A DNA stretch of 64,000 nt from Tetraselmis striata (taxonomy: Eukaryota; Chlorophyta; Chlorodendrophyceae; Chlorodendrales; Chlorodendraceae): contig VCJN01001842.1 in NCBI GenBank assembly GCA_006384855.1, positions 248,001 through 312,000 on the forward strand, written 5' to 3'. Positions 31,790 to 41,700 of this stretch are shown piece after piece. Under the pieces are notes generated by a model. That model searched no databases, was not told the origin of the DNA, and saw only the letters and a program-made list of their open reading frames with translations. Position numbers and translations under genes: made by a program. Within the stretch, counting starts at the first letter, position 1, and every line of letters starts with the position of its first letter.

Positions 31790-32713
31790 AAGCTGCTGTC
31801 GGCCTCTTTTGTTTCGGAAGTGCCTCTCGACGCCTGGGGCCGCGTTCCGACGGCCCTTCCAGTCTCTCGACTGTTTTTGATACCAGTCTTGCATGCGTTT
31901 GACCGATTGTTTGGAGCCTTGACGCCTCCACACTCTCAGAAGTATATGCACACGGCGGAGCGATTATGCAGCTACGAGTACGAGGACCCGAGTACATCTC
32001 CGGCAGTACACGTACATCGCGGTGCTCCTACTAGCCATTACCCCGGGTGGATCACCGGTGCGTTGGGGCGGCGCCGGGTGGCCCACGCCGCACTGTTGGA
32101 GCGCATCGCCTCCTTTGGCACGTCGGGATACGGCTGTCACCATGGGGCCATGTGGCTGTTGGTCGTATGCGCGGTGCGGCAGACCGGCTTTCTCAGCCGC
32201 ATGATGCCGCCATCGGAGTTGAACCCTTTCTTGGAGGCAGTGGACGCCGCCAACATTTCGGCTGCGCTTTCGTTGCTTGGTTTGGACGATTGCGCCTAGT
32301 CTACACCGCGCATTGAGGTTACGATCGTCCAAATGAGTAATCCCGCGGATTTTGGCGGTTTGAATATGGCCTTGCTACAGTCTGAGGCCCCCGCGGCGTT
32401 TTATTCCGCGCAATCGGTTGTCCTGCCAAAGCTGGTACGGGAGTACGGGCCCGCCCTCAGCCCCTTGTGCGAGGCGGTTCGCGCCGAGGTGTCGTCCGTG
32501 GCTACGAGTGCTTTGTTATGGGCGCGCGAGACGCGCCGCGTATACGAGATTGTACCGGCCCTTACCACGTTACCGCAAGCAGATGTGCAGGCACGCGCCG
32601 CGTACGGGCACACCCACGAGATCTTCCATTTACTTGATACGGTAATGCTACGACCACCGCTGCACCGCGGATCCGTCAGCCGGTACTACGGCCCGTACGG
32701 GCACGAGCACTAG
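31790..32713 (+). pseudogene. LINE thumb and connection region
   Basis: A frame to 32299 (WITGALGRRRVAHAALLERI, NPFLEAVDAANISAALSL) is followed by a frame from ATG 32333. That frame reads NPADFGGLNMALLQSEAPAA, equivalent to the (L)RxGGLGLR...APAA block after the RT of this LINE class, and runs to a stop at 32713. The nested element starts 34 bases later. Confidence 0.6.
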
Positions 32714-33169
32714 CGGAGGGCTGCGCGTCACCACATCTCCTTTTACCAGACAGACCTCACAGCTCATCAAGATAATCGTCTTGTTAGATGCCGGTCCCGG
32801 GCGTAAGCTAACAAGGTAGACAAGGTAAGCTAACAAGGTGACCGCACGTTGCTAACTAGGTGACCGCACGTTGCTAACGAGGTGATCGCACCTTGAGGTC
32901 GACCATGATCACCTTGTTACATGCCCCGCCCCGCCCGCCCGGTGTGTCGGTGTAGTCCGGTCACCTCATAGTGCGTCCGCGGATGCAACGCGCCCGGACC
33001 ACTCGCCCCCGCTTGTGCCGCGCCGGCGCGCTTCCCAGCGCACCTCTGCCAGCCCGGCCTCTGCATTACCCATCTCTGCCCCGCGATGCTTCGACTAGAC
33101 TTCCGTTTCTAGTATCCGTAAGCCCCCCCCCCCCCCTCCCGCCTCCCCATTCGTCTTCCAGTATCTACC

Positions 33170-34070
33170 AATATCGACTGTGTTCGGAAGGCGGGGGGGG
33201 GGGGGGGGGGGGGGAGGGCGATCCGGTAGGCACGTGATCTCCGCAGCGCCGGCGTGGCGCCGACGACCTGCCGACCTCCCACCGCACCCCGGCATCGTGG
33301 CCGCGCGGGCAAGCAGTCGCTAACTTTTGAATTGCCCATACGCATGGGCGTATGTCTGGTGGGTTATATGGGGAGTCGCGGCCTAATGCGTCAACTGATG
33401 GCCCGTCAGCGCAGCACTGCCGGCTCGGCCTGTCCAATACCCGTTTCCGCACTGCGCGGCTGAAACTATACATCCTTTGCATGTTTACCAATATGGATTG
33501 TGTTCTCGGGTGGGGGAGGGGGGGGGGGGGGGGGGGGGGGCTTGCGGACGGCACGTGTGTAGGTCCGTGGTGTCCGTGGTGCCTACGCCCTGCCGACCTC
33601 CCCGCACCTCGGCATCACGCACGCGCGGACACGCAGTTACAAAGTTTTGATTTGCCTATACGTATGGGCGTATGTCTGGTGGGAGATGTGGGGAGTAGCG
33701 GCCTATTGCGTCTATTGATGGCCCGTCGGCGGGTCATGCTCGGATCATGCCCAGTATTTTCCGACTTGACGCTGGGGCGGGAAAGCGTGGGTGGAGCGGC
33801 GCATACTGCGCGGTGCGCGTGGTCGCTGCCCGCGGGAGTGGAGCTACCTAAACAGCCGGTGGGAGTCGGGCTGTCGCACCGCGGATGGCATGGGGCTGTG
33901 TTCAATGGGCCCGGGCGGCATTTGCCGCGCGGCGGGAGGGCCGCGGCGGGTGTCAGTCGTCCGATACGCCCCACGCCGATAGGGGCAGGGGGTGGGGCCT
34001 CCTATGTCGGGTGGGCGATGTGATGAGTTGCGGCCTAATGCGTTAACTGAGGCCCGCCGGAGGGTCATCC
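33170..34070. repeat. Tandem array, about 320-340-base unit
   Basis: Anchor sequence TATGGGCGTATGTCTGGTGG recurs at 33342 and 33661, and a diverged form at about 34003. Each unit carries a G tract (33193-33214, 33518-33540) and GCGGCCTAATGCGT-like sequence. Confidence 0.7.
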
Positions 34071-34152
34071 TAGATAGATGAGCGCACGCCATAAGACCGT
34101 CCCTGCTACCGGAGGGCTTGCAAGGACTTTCATGGAGATTGTCTGGAAGGGG

Positions 34153-34655
34153 CACGAGCTTTCACATTTGGTGATTGCAGCCGCGCGAGCGGGTCATGTC
34201 GATGTGCTTGGGTGGTTGTGACACGTAGAATATTGTGCCCCCATCGACACTAGGTACCCAATGACTACCCTCCAGCCTGTGCTGCGGAAGGGGGGCACAT
34301 CCGTGTATTGGATTGGATGCGGCTGATGAAGCATGTGGACATTTCGGATGCGATCCACTGTGGACTACGCGCCAGGTAGGGGGCAACCATAAGATGGGGC
34401 ATCCATCGCGGCCTCAACACTTGGAATCCAGAGTTCCTGCACGGCTGCTGGAAGCAACTTGCGCTGTCTGGGGACTTGCATTTTTTGCAGTTATCACGTG
34501 CTGCTGGAGTTCCGATGGGTTCTGGCTTACTTGCGTCTGCAACAAGGCAAGGCCATGTGCTGTGGTGTCGTGGTTAATGAAAGCGGCAGGCATGCAGGTG
34601 GATATAGACACGACTGAAGAGGCGGCGCGTGGTGGGCTCAATCATGGCATGTGAC
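34153..34655 (+). pseudogene. Ankyrin-repeat gene fragment inside the TIR element
   Basis: Plus-strand frames read LSHLVIAAARAGHVDVLGWL, then YPPACAAEGGHIRVLDWMR, then in another frame LALSGDLHFLQLSRAAGVPM and WLMKAAGMQVDIDTTEEAAR. The repeated A-A-x-x-GH-x-x-VL-x-W pattern is that of ankyrin-like repeats. Stops (34220, 34376) and shifts break it. It is unlike the tandem repeats around it, so it is probably captured host sequence. Confidence 0.5.
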
Positions 34656-34699
34656 GGCGGCTTGACTGCTCGAATAAACCATCCCCAGCGACGGATGTG

Positions 34700-36530
34700 C
34701 CAACAACACAACCCATGTAACCCATATCCCATTGTGATCGACACTGTATGGGGACCCCCCTTCTTGGGTGCGGTGTGACAGTGGCCTCAGGCATGCGTTG
34801 GGCTCAAATGGCCAACACATGGGGCAACGTAGGCAATTGCCGGTGCTGCGCAATGATTCCCGGCAGCGGGCTGCACGCATTGCCTGGAAATAACCGTGTG
34901 GGCACGGATTGGTGCGGGTTGACATGAAACTCGCAGCAAGTGTTGTCTACGTTGAGCATATACTGCACGGCATTGTCATGGTTTGGCCATCACATGGGGC
35001 AACGCGGTCATGGGCCAACGAATTAGGCTACGGCAAATAGGTGTGGCCCACGCCACCCACGCCCCCCACGCCGCAGCCGGCCGCGCCTTAACAATCCAGC
35101 CGAGATATGCGCCCACGACAATGCGGTTGAATATTCCAGCCATACGATGTGATATCAACGGTGGGGATAGTGCTGTGTGACAAGTGTACACCACTTCAAG
35201 GGACGCGGGGGCATCGATCGGTGCGGTTTGAGGTCAAACTCGATGCAAGTGTTACATACATATACTACACGGCATTGCCACGGTTTTGTCTGCAATGGCC
35301 AGCACATATGAGGCAGCGCGGGCGTGGGCCGGCGAATTAAGCTGCTGGGATAGCTGTAAATATGGTTTCGGAGCATAGAGTATGAAGTAGCGGCGCGGCA
35401 GTGCTACTGTTGTGTTCGGCGTGTGTGATGTCCATGGCCCGACTAATACGGGTTTGGGCAGTGTTTTCTAGACATGTGTGATGCATTCCATGCGCTATGT
35501 AAGGGCGTGTCTGCGTGCATTATGTGTTGACTGTATTGCCGTATACGCACTGCCGGTAGAGTAGTGCCCTACATGACAAGTGTACACCACGTCAAGGAAC
35601 GCAGGGGCATCGATCGGTGTGCTTTGGGCTTAAACTCGCGGCAAGTGTTGATTACATATACTACACGGCACGGACGTGCTTAAATTATACTGTGTGACAA
35701 GTGCACTCCACTTCAAGGGACGCGGGGGCATCGATCGGTGCGGTTTGAGGTCAAACTCGATGCAAGTGTTACATACATATACTACACGGCATTGCCACAG
35801 TTTTGTCTGCAATGGCCAGCACATATGAGGCAGCGCGAGCGTGGGCCGGCGAATTAAGCTGCTGGGATAGCTGTAAATATGGTTTCGGAGCATAGAGTAT
35901 GAAGTAGCGGCGCGGCAGTGCTACTGTTGTGTTCGGCGTGTGTGATGTCCATGGCCCGACTAATACGGGTTTGGGCAGTGTTCTCTGGACATGTGTGATG
36001 CATTCCATGCGCTAAGGGCGTGTCGGCGTGCATTATGTGTTGACTGTATTGCCGTATACGCACTGCCGGTAGAGTGCCCTACATGACAAGTGTACACCAC
36101 GTCAAGGAACGCAGGGGCATCGATCGGTGTGCTTTGGGCTTAAACTCGCGGCAAGTGTTGCTTACATATACACGGCACGGACGTGCTTAAATTATACTGT
36201 GTGACAAGTGCACACCACTTCAAGGGACGCGGGGGCATCGATCGGTGCGGTTTGAGGTCAAACTCGATACAAGTGTTACATACATATAATACACGGCATT
36301 GCCACGGTTTTGTCTACAATGGCCAGCACATATGAGGCAGCGCGGGCGTGGTCCGGCGAATTATGCTGCGGGGAATAGCTGTAAATATGGTTTCGGAGCA
36401 TGGAGTATGAAGCAGCGGCGCGGCAGTGCTACTGTTGTGTTCGGGGTGTCTGTGTTGTCCGTGGCCCTACTAACAGGGTTTTTTTGGTGGCTTCTAGACG
36501 TGTGTTACGCATGCCAGGCATAACGGGCCG
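34700..36530. repeat. Satellite-like array, about 510-base unit
   Basis: Units start at 35173, 35690 and 36197 (periods 517 and 507) with CTGTGTGACAAGTG. Each unit contains a second, diverged copy of its own first 100 bases (GACAAGTGTACACCACGTCA), so the unit is itself a fused dimer. Units 1 and 2 are over 95% alike; a decayed unit lies at 34.7-35.1 kb. Confidence 0.85.
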
Positions 36531-36599
36531 GGGTATCTGCGTACATCATTTGTTGTGGTGCCGTATACGCACTGACGGTCACTCATAGCTAGGCCACTC

Positions 36600-37060
36600 C
36601 CTCACATCATCACTGGTGTGCTGTTGTTATGCGTTCATGTCCCGCAGCACTACAAGCGTCCCGCGGGAACCATTTCATCACATCCCAGGTACCGTTTCAT
36701 CAAGTTGCTTGAGCTTGGTTTCGGAGCCACCGCGCGTCGCTTCCGGTCGGCCCACCGGGACATTCCGCACCAGTGGGACACTCATTTGCATCGCCCTCTC
36801 TCGATAGGGTTGCTGCATGCCGGAAGTGGCTGGCCCGCACCGTTGGCGTCCAGCGGGAACCATTTTATCACTTCTCAGAAACCATTTCATCAAGTTGCTT
36901 GTGCTTTGTAATGGAGAATTTATCGCTTCCGCTCCACCCACCAGCACATCCGCACCAATAGGTCACTCATTTACACCGCCGGTGTGCTGTTGTTATGCGT
37001 GCATGTCGCTCGTGGCTTGCCCGCAGCAATACATGCGTCCCGCGGGAACCATTTCATCAC
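36600..37060. repeat. Tandem array, about 190-base unit
   Basis: CGTCC(C/A)GCGGGAACCATTT recurs at 36657, 36847 and 37036, with GTTTCATCAAGTTGCTTG in two of the units. It abuts the right terminal repeat. Confidence 0.75.
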
Positions 37061-37156
37061 ATCCCTTACCTTGTTTACCTTGTCTACCGTGTTAGCTTAC
37101 GCCCGGGACCGGCATCTAAAAAGACGATTATCTTGATGAGCTGTGAGGTCTGTCTG

Positions 37157-38010
37157 CCGTTTAAGGCCACTCCCCATGGAGTTGGTACTGGTGAGCCGGC
37201 CTCTACTGCGTGCCCAGCAATCGCTTCCTATCGGTGGTACGAGTACTGCCAATACCGTTACTACATGCGCTTCTGTAGCTCTCAAGCAGATACCGCCGTC
37301 GCCCCGCGAATTAGTGGCACCCCCTCCGCCAGTGGCATCTCCTTCCCTACTAGAACCTCAGCCAGTTGGTACTACAGCTTCGCCCTCGGGTACGGGTACG
37401 GGTGCTGCCTCCGATGATCAACCCACGACGACCATGGTTGTCCAACGCCACCTCAGCCGTGCGATCCGCGTGCGTGACTTCGTAGCCCCCGCACTTGGCT
37501 TCCAGCGTATGGGTGCCGCGGCCTCGCGCCTTGATACCCTCCGCTTGTGCAATGCGTGCGGGCCGGGCTCCCTTACTTTCGCTTTAATTTCCAGTCGGAT
37601 CACGAGTCAGTCCGCAATATTCCCCATGCTGCTTATTCGGCCGCCGCTGCGCGTATGCTGGGTCTTCGCCCGCGCGGGGGTTCCGCGCTTGTCACTTGTT
37701 CTGGCCCCATGTGTGGGATTGACCCCTTATGGCTTCGCTCTACGGATGGCTCGAACCGGAATGCCACGGATTTCGTCGTGGATCATCTGCCCATCTGCCC
37801 CGTTGCGAACTACAAGCACCGCATGCTGCATACCGCTTTGAAAAATCTGTGGGCTTTCGTGGCGATCGAAGCGGGGTCGGTGCTCGACCGGGACCGCTCG
37901 GGAGTCGGCGACTTGACCCTTGAGACGAGTGGGATGTGCCCAGCAGACCGCTCGCGGCCGTCAGACTTGACGCTGGCGGGGTGGGGGGCCCGGCGTGCGA
38001 TTACATGATC
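37157..38010 (+). pseudogene. LINE C-terminal region
   Basis: Frames read DFVAPALGFQRMGAAASRLD and TLRLCNACG. After a shift near 37560 they give FQSDHESVRNIPHAAYSAAA, DHLPICPVANYKHRMLHTAL and RPSDLTLAGWGARRA. A Cys pair, then H...C, then RH/HTAL and a final P-S-D is the order of the zinc knuckle plus restriction-like endonuclease of RLE-type LINEs. It is broken by a shift. Confidence 0.5.
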
Positions 38011-38024
38011 GATTAACGGTGGGT

Positions 38025-38145
38025 CTACATCTTACATCTACATCTACATCTTACATCTACACATCATCTTACATCTACATCATCTACATCTACACATCAT
38101 CTTACGTCTACATCTTACATCTACATCTACATCTTACATCTACAG
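38025..38145. repeat. Microsatellite, TACATC/TACATCT
   Basis: About 120 bases of CTACATCTTACATCTACA-type repeats between the LINE coding remnant and its 3' end. Confidence 0.9.
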
Positions 38146-38374
38146 CGGGGTTACTTGTTGTGCGCAACTTCCCTGGCGGTCCTTCCGCCCCGACTTCATG
38201 CTTCCTTGCTTCGTGGTCAGTCCGTCCAGGCTCTTCGGAACTTTGTTGCCAGGCAACCCGATGAGTTCTGCCATCACCTGTCGCGCACGCGGCGGGGGTT
38301 GTTGCAGGGAGTCTCTGCTTGCGTGCATGGTACCTTGGGCGGCATTCTCTCTGCCGGAGTGCAGACGGCCAAGT

Positions 38375-38516
38375 CTGATGCGTTTGCCCGTGCTCATTCC
38401 GCACCCTTTTAACTTGCGGTGCTGTGCCCACCTCGCAATTGTTGTAGTGGACGTTTTCTATTGCCTATTCGGGTGGTTTCCTGATCGCCTTTTGCAGCTA
38501 GCTAGCTCATGTAAAT
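38375..38516 (+). repeat. LINE 3' end
   Basis: Matches the reverse complement of 14555-14705 and ends AGCTAGCTAGCTCATGTAA. Confidence 0.75.
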
Positions 38517-38760
38517 AACAGTATTACCCCAGCAGACTTCTTACAGGTGTCCCACTGAACCTCAATGGCCACATACAGGTCGCTACACATTGGAACCTGA
38601 TCAGGAAGGACGAGAAATGGACATGGAGCATGCCCCTGCAGATGGGAATACAATAGGACAATTCCCAACTTGTGTTAACAATATTCCGATCCCTCAGTAG
38701 TCTCTGCCCCAACAGCGAGCTAGTAATTGTCCGAAATTCTACAGAGGCATTCGCGGCTGA

Positions 38761-41700
38761 ATGAGGGCAGAGGCAGCGACTCGCGGCACGGCCGCCCCCA
38801 AGACCGCTCGGCCTCGCGAGCCTGGCGCGTCAGCCAAGAATGAGCCTGGCGCGTCAGCCCTCCCGCGCCTACCGCGCCCGCCTGCCACCAGGACCGCTGC
38901 ACTGCATGCTGAGCTCCTCCTACGGCGGAGGTATGCTCGGCTGGGATCACGTACTCGCCGGGCGCGCCCGTTGCGGGTTGCTGCGCGCGATATAGAGGGG
39001 CAGGCAGTGGTGGTGGTGGGGCTGGGCGTCAGCGGGCGCGCCGCGGTCGAGCTGGCGGCGGACTGCGGCGCGGCTGTGGTGGCTACGGACAGCGACCTCG
39101 CCGCACTGGACGGACACCGGGCCTGGCAGGCCGCCATGGAGGAAGCGGGCGTGCTCTTCGAGCTGGGCGCACATCAGCCCGCGACGCTACGCGGCGCGGC
39201 GCAACTGGTGTGGATTGCCACCTCCTCCCCGCGACCATCCCACTGTCCGCCATTAGTTCCAAAGTAAATATAAGCATTCGCACAGTCGCTATAATTATTG
39301 TCATTGGGCAGATGTGCGGTGGCCTGCAAGGGCAGTATCAGCAGGAGTCCGGCCTTCGTCTCATCCTGATTGCCCATGCATTTCACTCCTGTCTGCTCAT
39401 GGCTGCTTTGTCAGCTCGCGACCCACTCGCTCCCCTACTGTTCCTGCGCACAACCGCACACATACTCACACACTCTCTATTGCACGCAACCAGGTACTAT
39501 CGCCCGGCGTGCCGTACCGCCGCGTCATACACGAGCTAGCGGGCGCGGACGTGCTGGTGCACTCGGAGCTGGGGTTCGCCTGGCAGGCCCTGCCGGCTAC
39601 GGTGCCGGCAGTGGCGGTGACGGGCACCAACGGGAAATCCACAGTCACCAGCTTTGTCGGGCAGCTGTTGGTGGCGGCGGGCATGGGGGCCTGGGTGGGG
39701 GGCAACTTTGGGGTGCCTCTGTCGGAGCTGGCACTGGCGCAGCGGCGAGGTCCGCCCCCCTCCCCCGCGGGTCCCTCGCTCGCTTCGCAGCATGGCCCTT
39801 CCATCTGTTTGTATGTTGGTTGATCCCTGTGCATTTGGCCGGGTGCCCAGGGGAGCAAAGCGCGGCGCAGGTGGCAGTGCTGGAGCTGTCAAGCTACCAG
39901 CTGGAGGTGCCCAGCGGCTTCCGGCCCGACGCCGCGGCGCTGCTCAACCTCACCCCCGACCACCTGGAGCGCCACCGCACCATGGAGGCCTACGCAGCTG
40001 CCAAGTGCAGCGTGTTCAGGCACATGACCCCCGGTGCTGCGGCGCTGCTGCCGGCAGGTACGCCACACTGGGCGGGTGCGGTGGGTGGGCGCCAGGTGGG
40101 GGCCTAAGGAGCCGTGGCCCTAGGGCTTTCTGGACCCTGGGGGGTTCGAGCAGCTGCCCTGACTGCCAGCAGTTTGAACTTGCTGCTGACGCTGCAGGCG
40201 ACGAGCTCTGCCATCGGCAGGCAATGAAGGCCAATGATGCGCTGGCATACGCTGAGATAGGTCAGGTTCCCTCCCGCATTCTCTTCCTCATCGCCCGCAT
40301 TCAAACATCGATACGCATTAGAAATGTATATTAGATATTACAAATGTATTAGATATTATATATTAGAAACGTACATTAACATCCTACCTCAGGTCACAGA
40401 TTATTGAACATTCTGAAAGACTACAGGTACTTGAGAATGTGTTTTTCGCTACCATGCGCCGCCGCATCCAGTGCGGGACGTCCATGATTGGCGAGTTCCA
40501 TGGTGAAGGAGAGCAAATCCGCATACTAAACAAGCTGCTTGAATGTTGTATGGCGAGAGGCCTGCACGCGTATTTGTACCTGGGTGCCATTATTTTGTGG
40601 CCTGTATTATTAGGCAGTATTCGAATATGCGGTAATCATGATGAATGGACATCAACACATAATATCATTATTATGTTCACTAGAACATGTATCTCAGATG
40701 ATAAGAGAGACCAACATTCGTGGTGTGGCTGCCTCCAATGCGCTGCTGATTGCGTTGCAGGCCGGGTGCCGGGGGTTGCGGTGTACGGGATGGATGCGGT
40801 TGTGCAGCTCCCGGGCGTGGAGGAGCTGCACCTCGACCTGCGCCCGCTGCGCTGCCCGGGGGCACACAACCGGGTCAACGCGGCCGTGGCGGCGGCGCTC
40901 GTGGCGGCGTTGCGCCTGCCTGGCGTCGGCGCGGCGGAGCTGCAAGCGGGGCTGGGCGCGCTGGTGGGGCTGCCGCACCGCATGCAGGTGGTGGGCTCCC
41001 TGCGCGGCGTGACCTGGATCAACGACTCCAAGGTGCGAGCCATGTGGGCAACCAGGGCCCGCATCCCCAAGGCTGAAAGATCCGAATATTAGCGATTGCG
41101 ATCTTTCCATTCCCCGATGTCAATATCGCGATGAAAAAGAAATATTTGACGATGTTTATTGCCGACGTCATTACATACAGCAGGCCACAAAGTCTCTGCA
41201 AGTTTTTTTATGGGTGTGGTTTCCATTCCCCAATGTCAATATCGCGATGAAAAAGAAAGATTCGATGTTTAGTGCCGACGTCATTACATACAGCAGGCCA
41301 CAAAGTCTGTGCAAGATGTATGGGGGTGATTTCGCTTGGGTTGCGTCTGGTCGATGAACCCACGCAAAACCTATGCCGTCGCGGTGATTGCGGGGAACTC
41401 GTGAAGGGGTGTGCCCATGGTGTGCTAGAGTCAATGCGATGCTGTGCGGTGCGTGCGACATCTCTGCCATGTGGCAGTATCAGTGAAATATGTGCTGGAA
41501 ACGGGGCTATTGTGCCCGGTTTGATCGCACAGCACGCCGGCATGTGAACACAAAGAACCATGTTATTCTCGCATGGTCGTCGAAATACATGTGTTAGCCA
41601 CGGACCTACCCCATGCTGCTCAGCGCATGGTCTAGCGTCCATGGTCAGCTTGTGAGCTGCATGCGATATTCGCAAACTGACATTTTTCGCCCTGCGAAGA

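Larger units (their letters stand above)
32747..37156. mobile_element. 4.4-kb TIR element nested in the LINE, packed with tandem repeats
   Basis: Ends 32747-32839 and 37067-37156 are inverted copies of about 90 bases with few mismatches; each begins CAGACAGACCTCACAGCTCA and ends in short AACAAGGTA repeats. LINE coding sequence stops at the left end and resumes as C-terminal LINE sequence at the right end, so this is an insertion. The interior has three different tandem arrays (33.1-34.1, 34.7-36.5 and 36.6-37.05 kb) and an ankyrin-like remnant, and no transposase. The target duplication is unclear. Confidence 0.75.
28935..38516 (+). mobile_element. Broken LINE (non-LTR retrotransposon), split by a nested element
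   Basis: Left part 28935-32746 codes an N-terminal region, RT and thumb remnants. Right part 37157-38516 codes a C-terminal region and the 3' end GCTAGCTCATGTAA. The 4.4-kb segment between is an inserted TIR element. Many frameshifts and stops and a 394-base internal duplication show decay. Orientation is plus throughout. Confidence 0.75.

Noticed and set aside
34700-36530. CRISPR array
   Set aside because: Repeats are hundreds of bases long without unique spacers, in a eukaryotic context; this is a satellite-type array.
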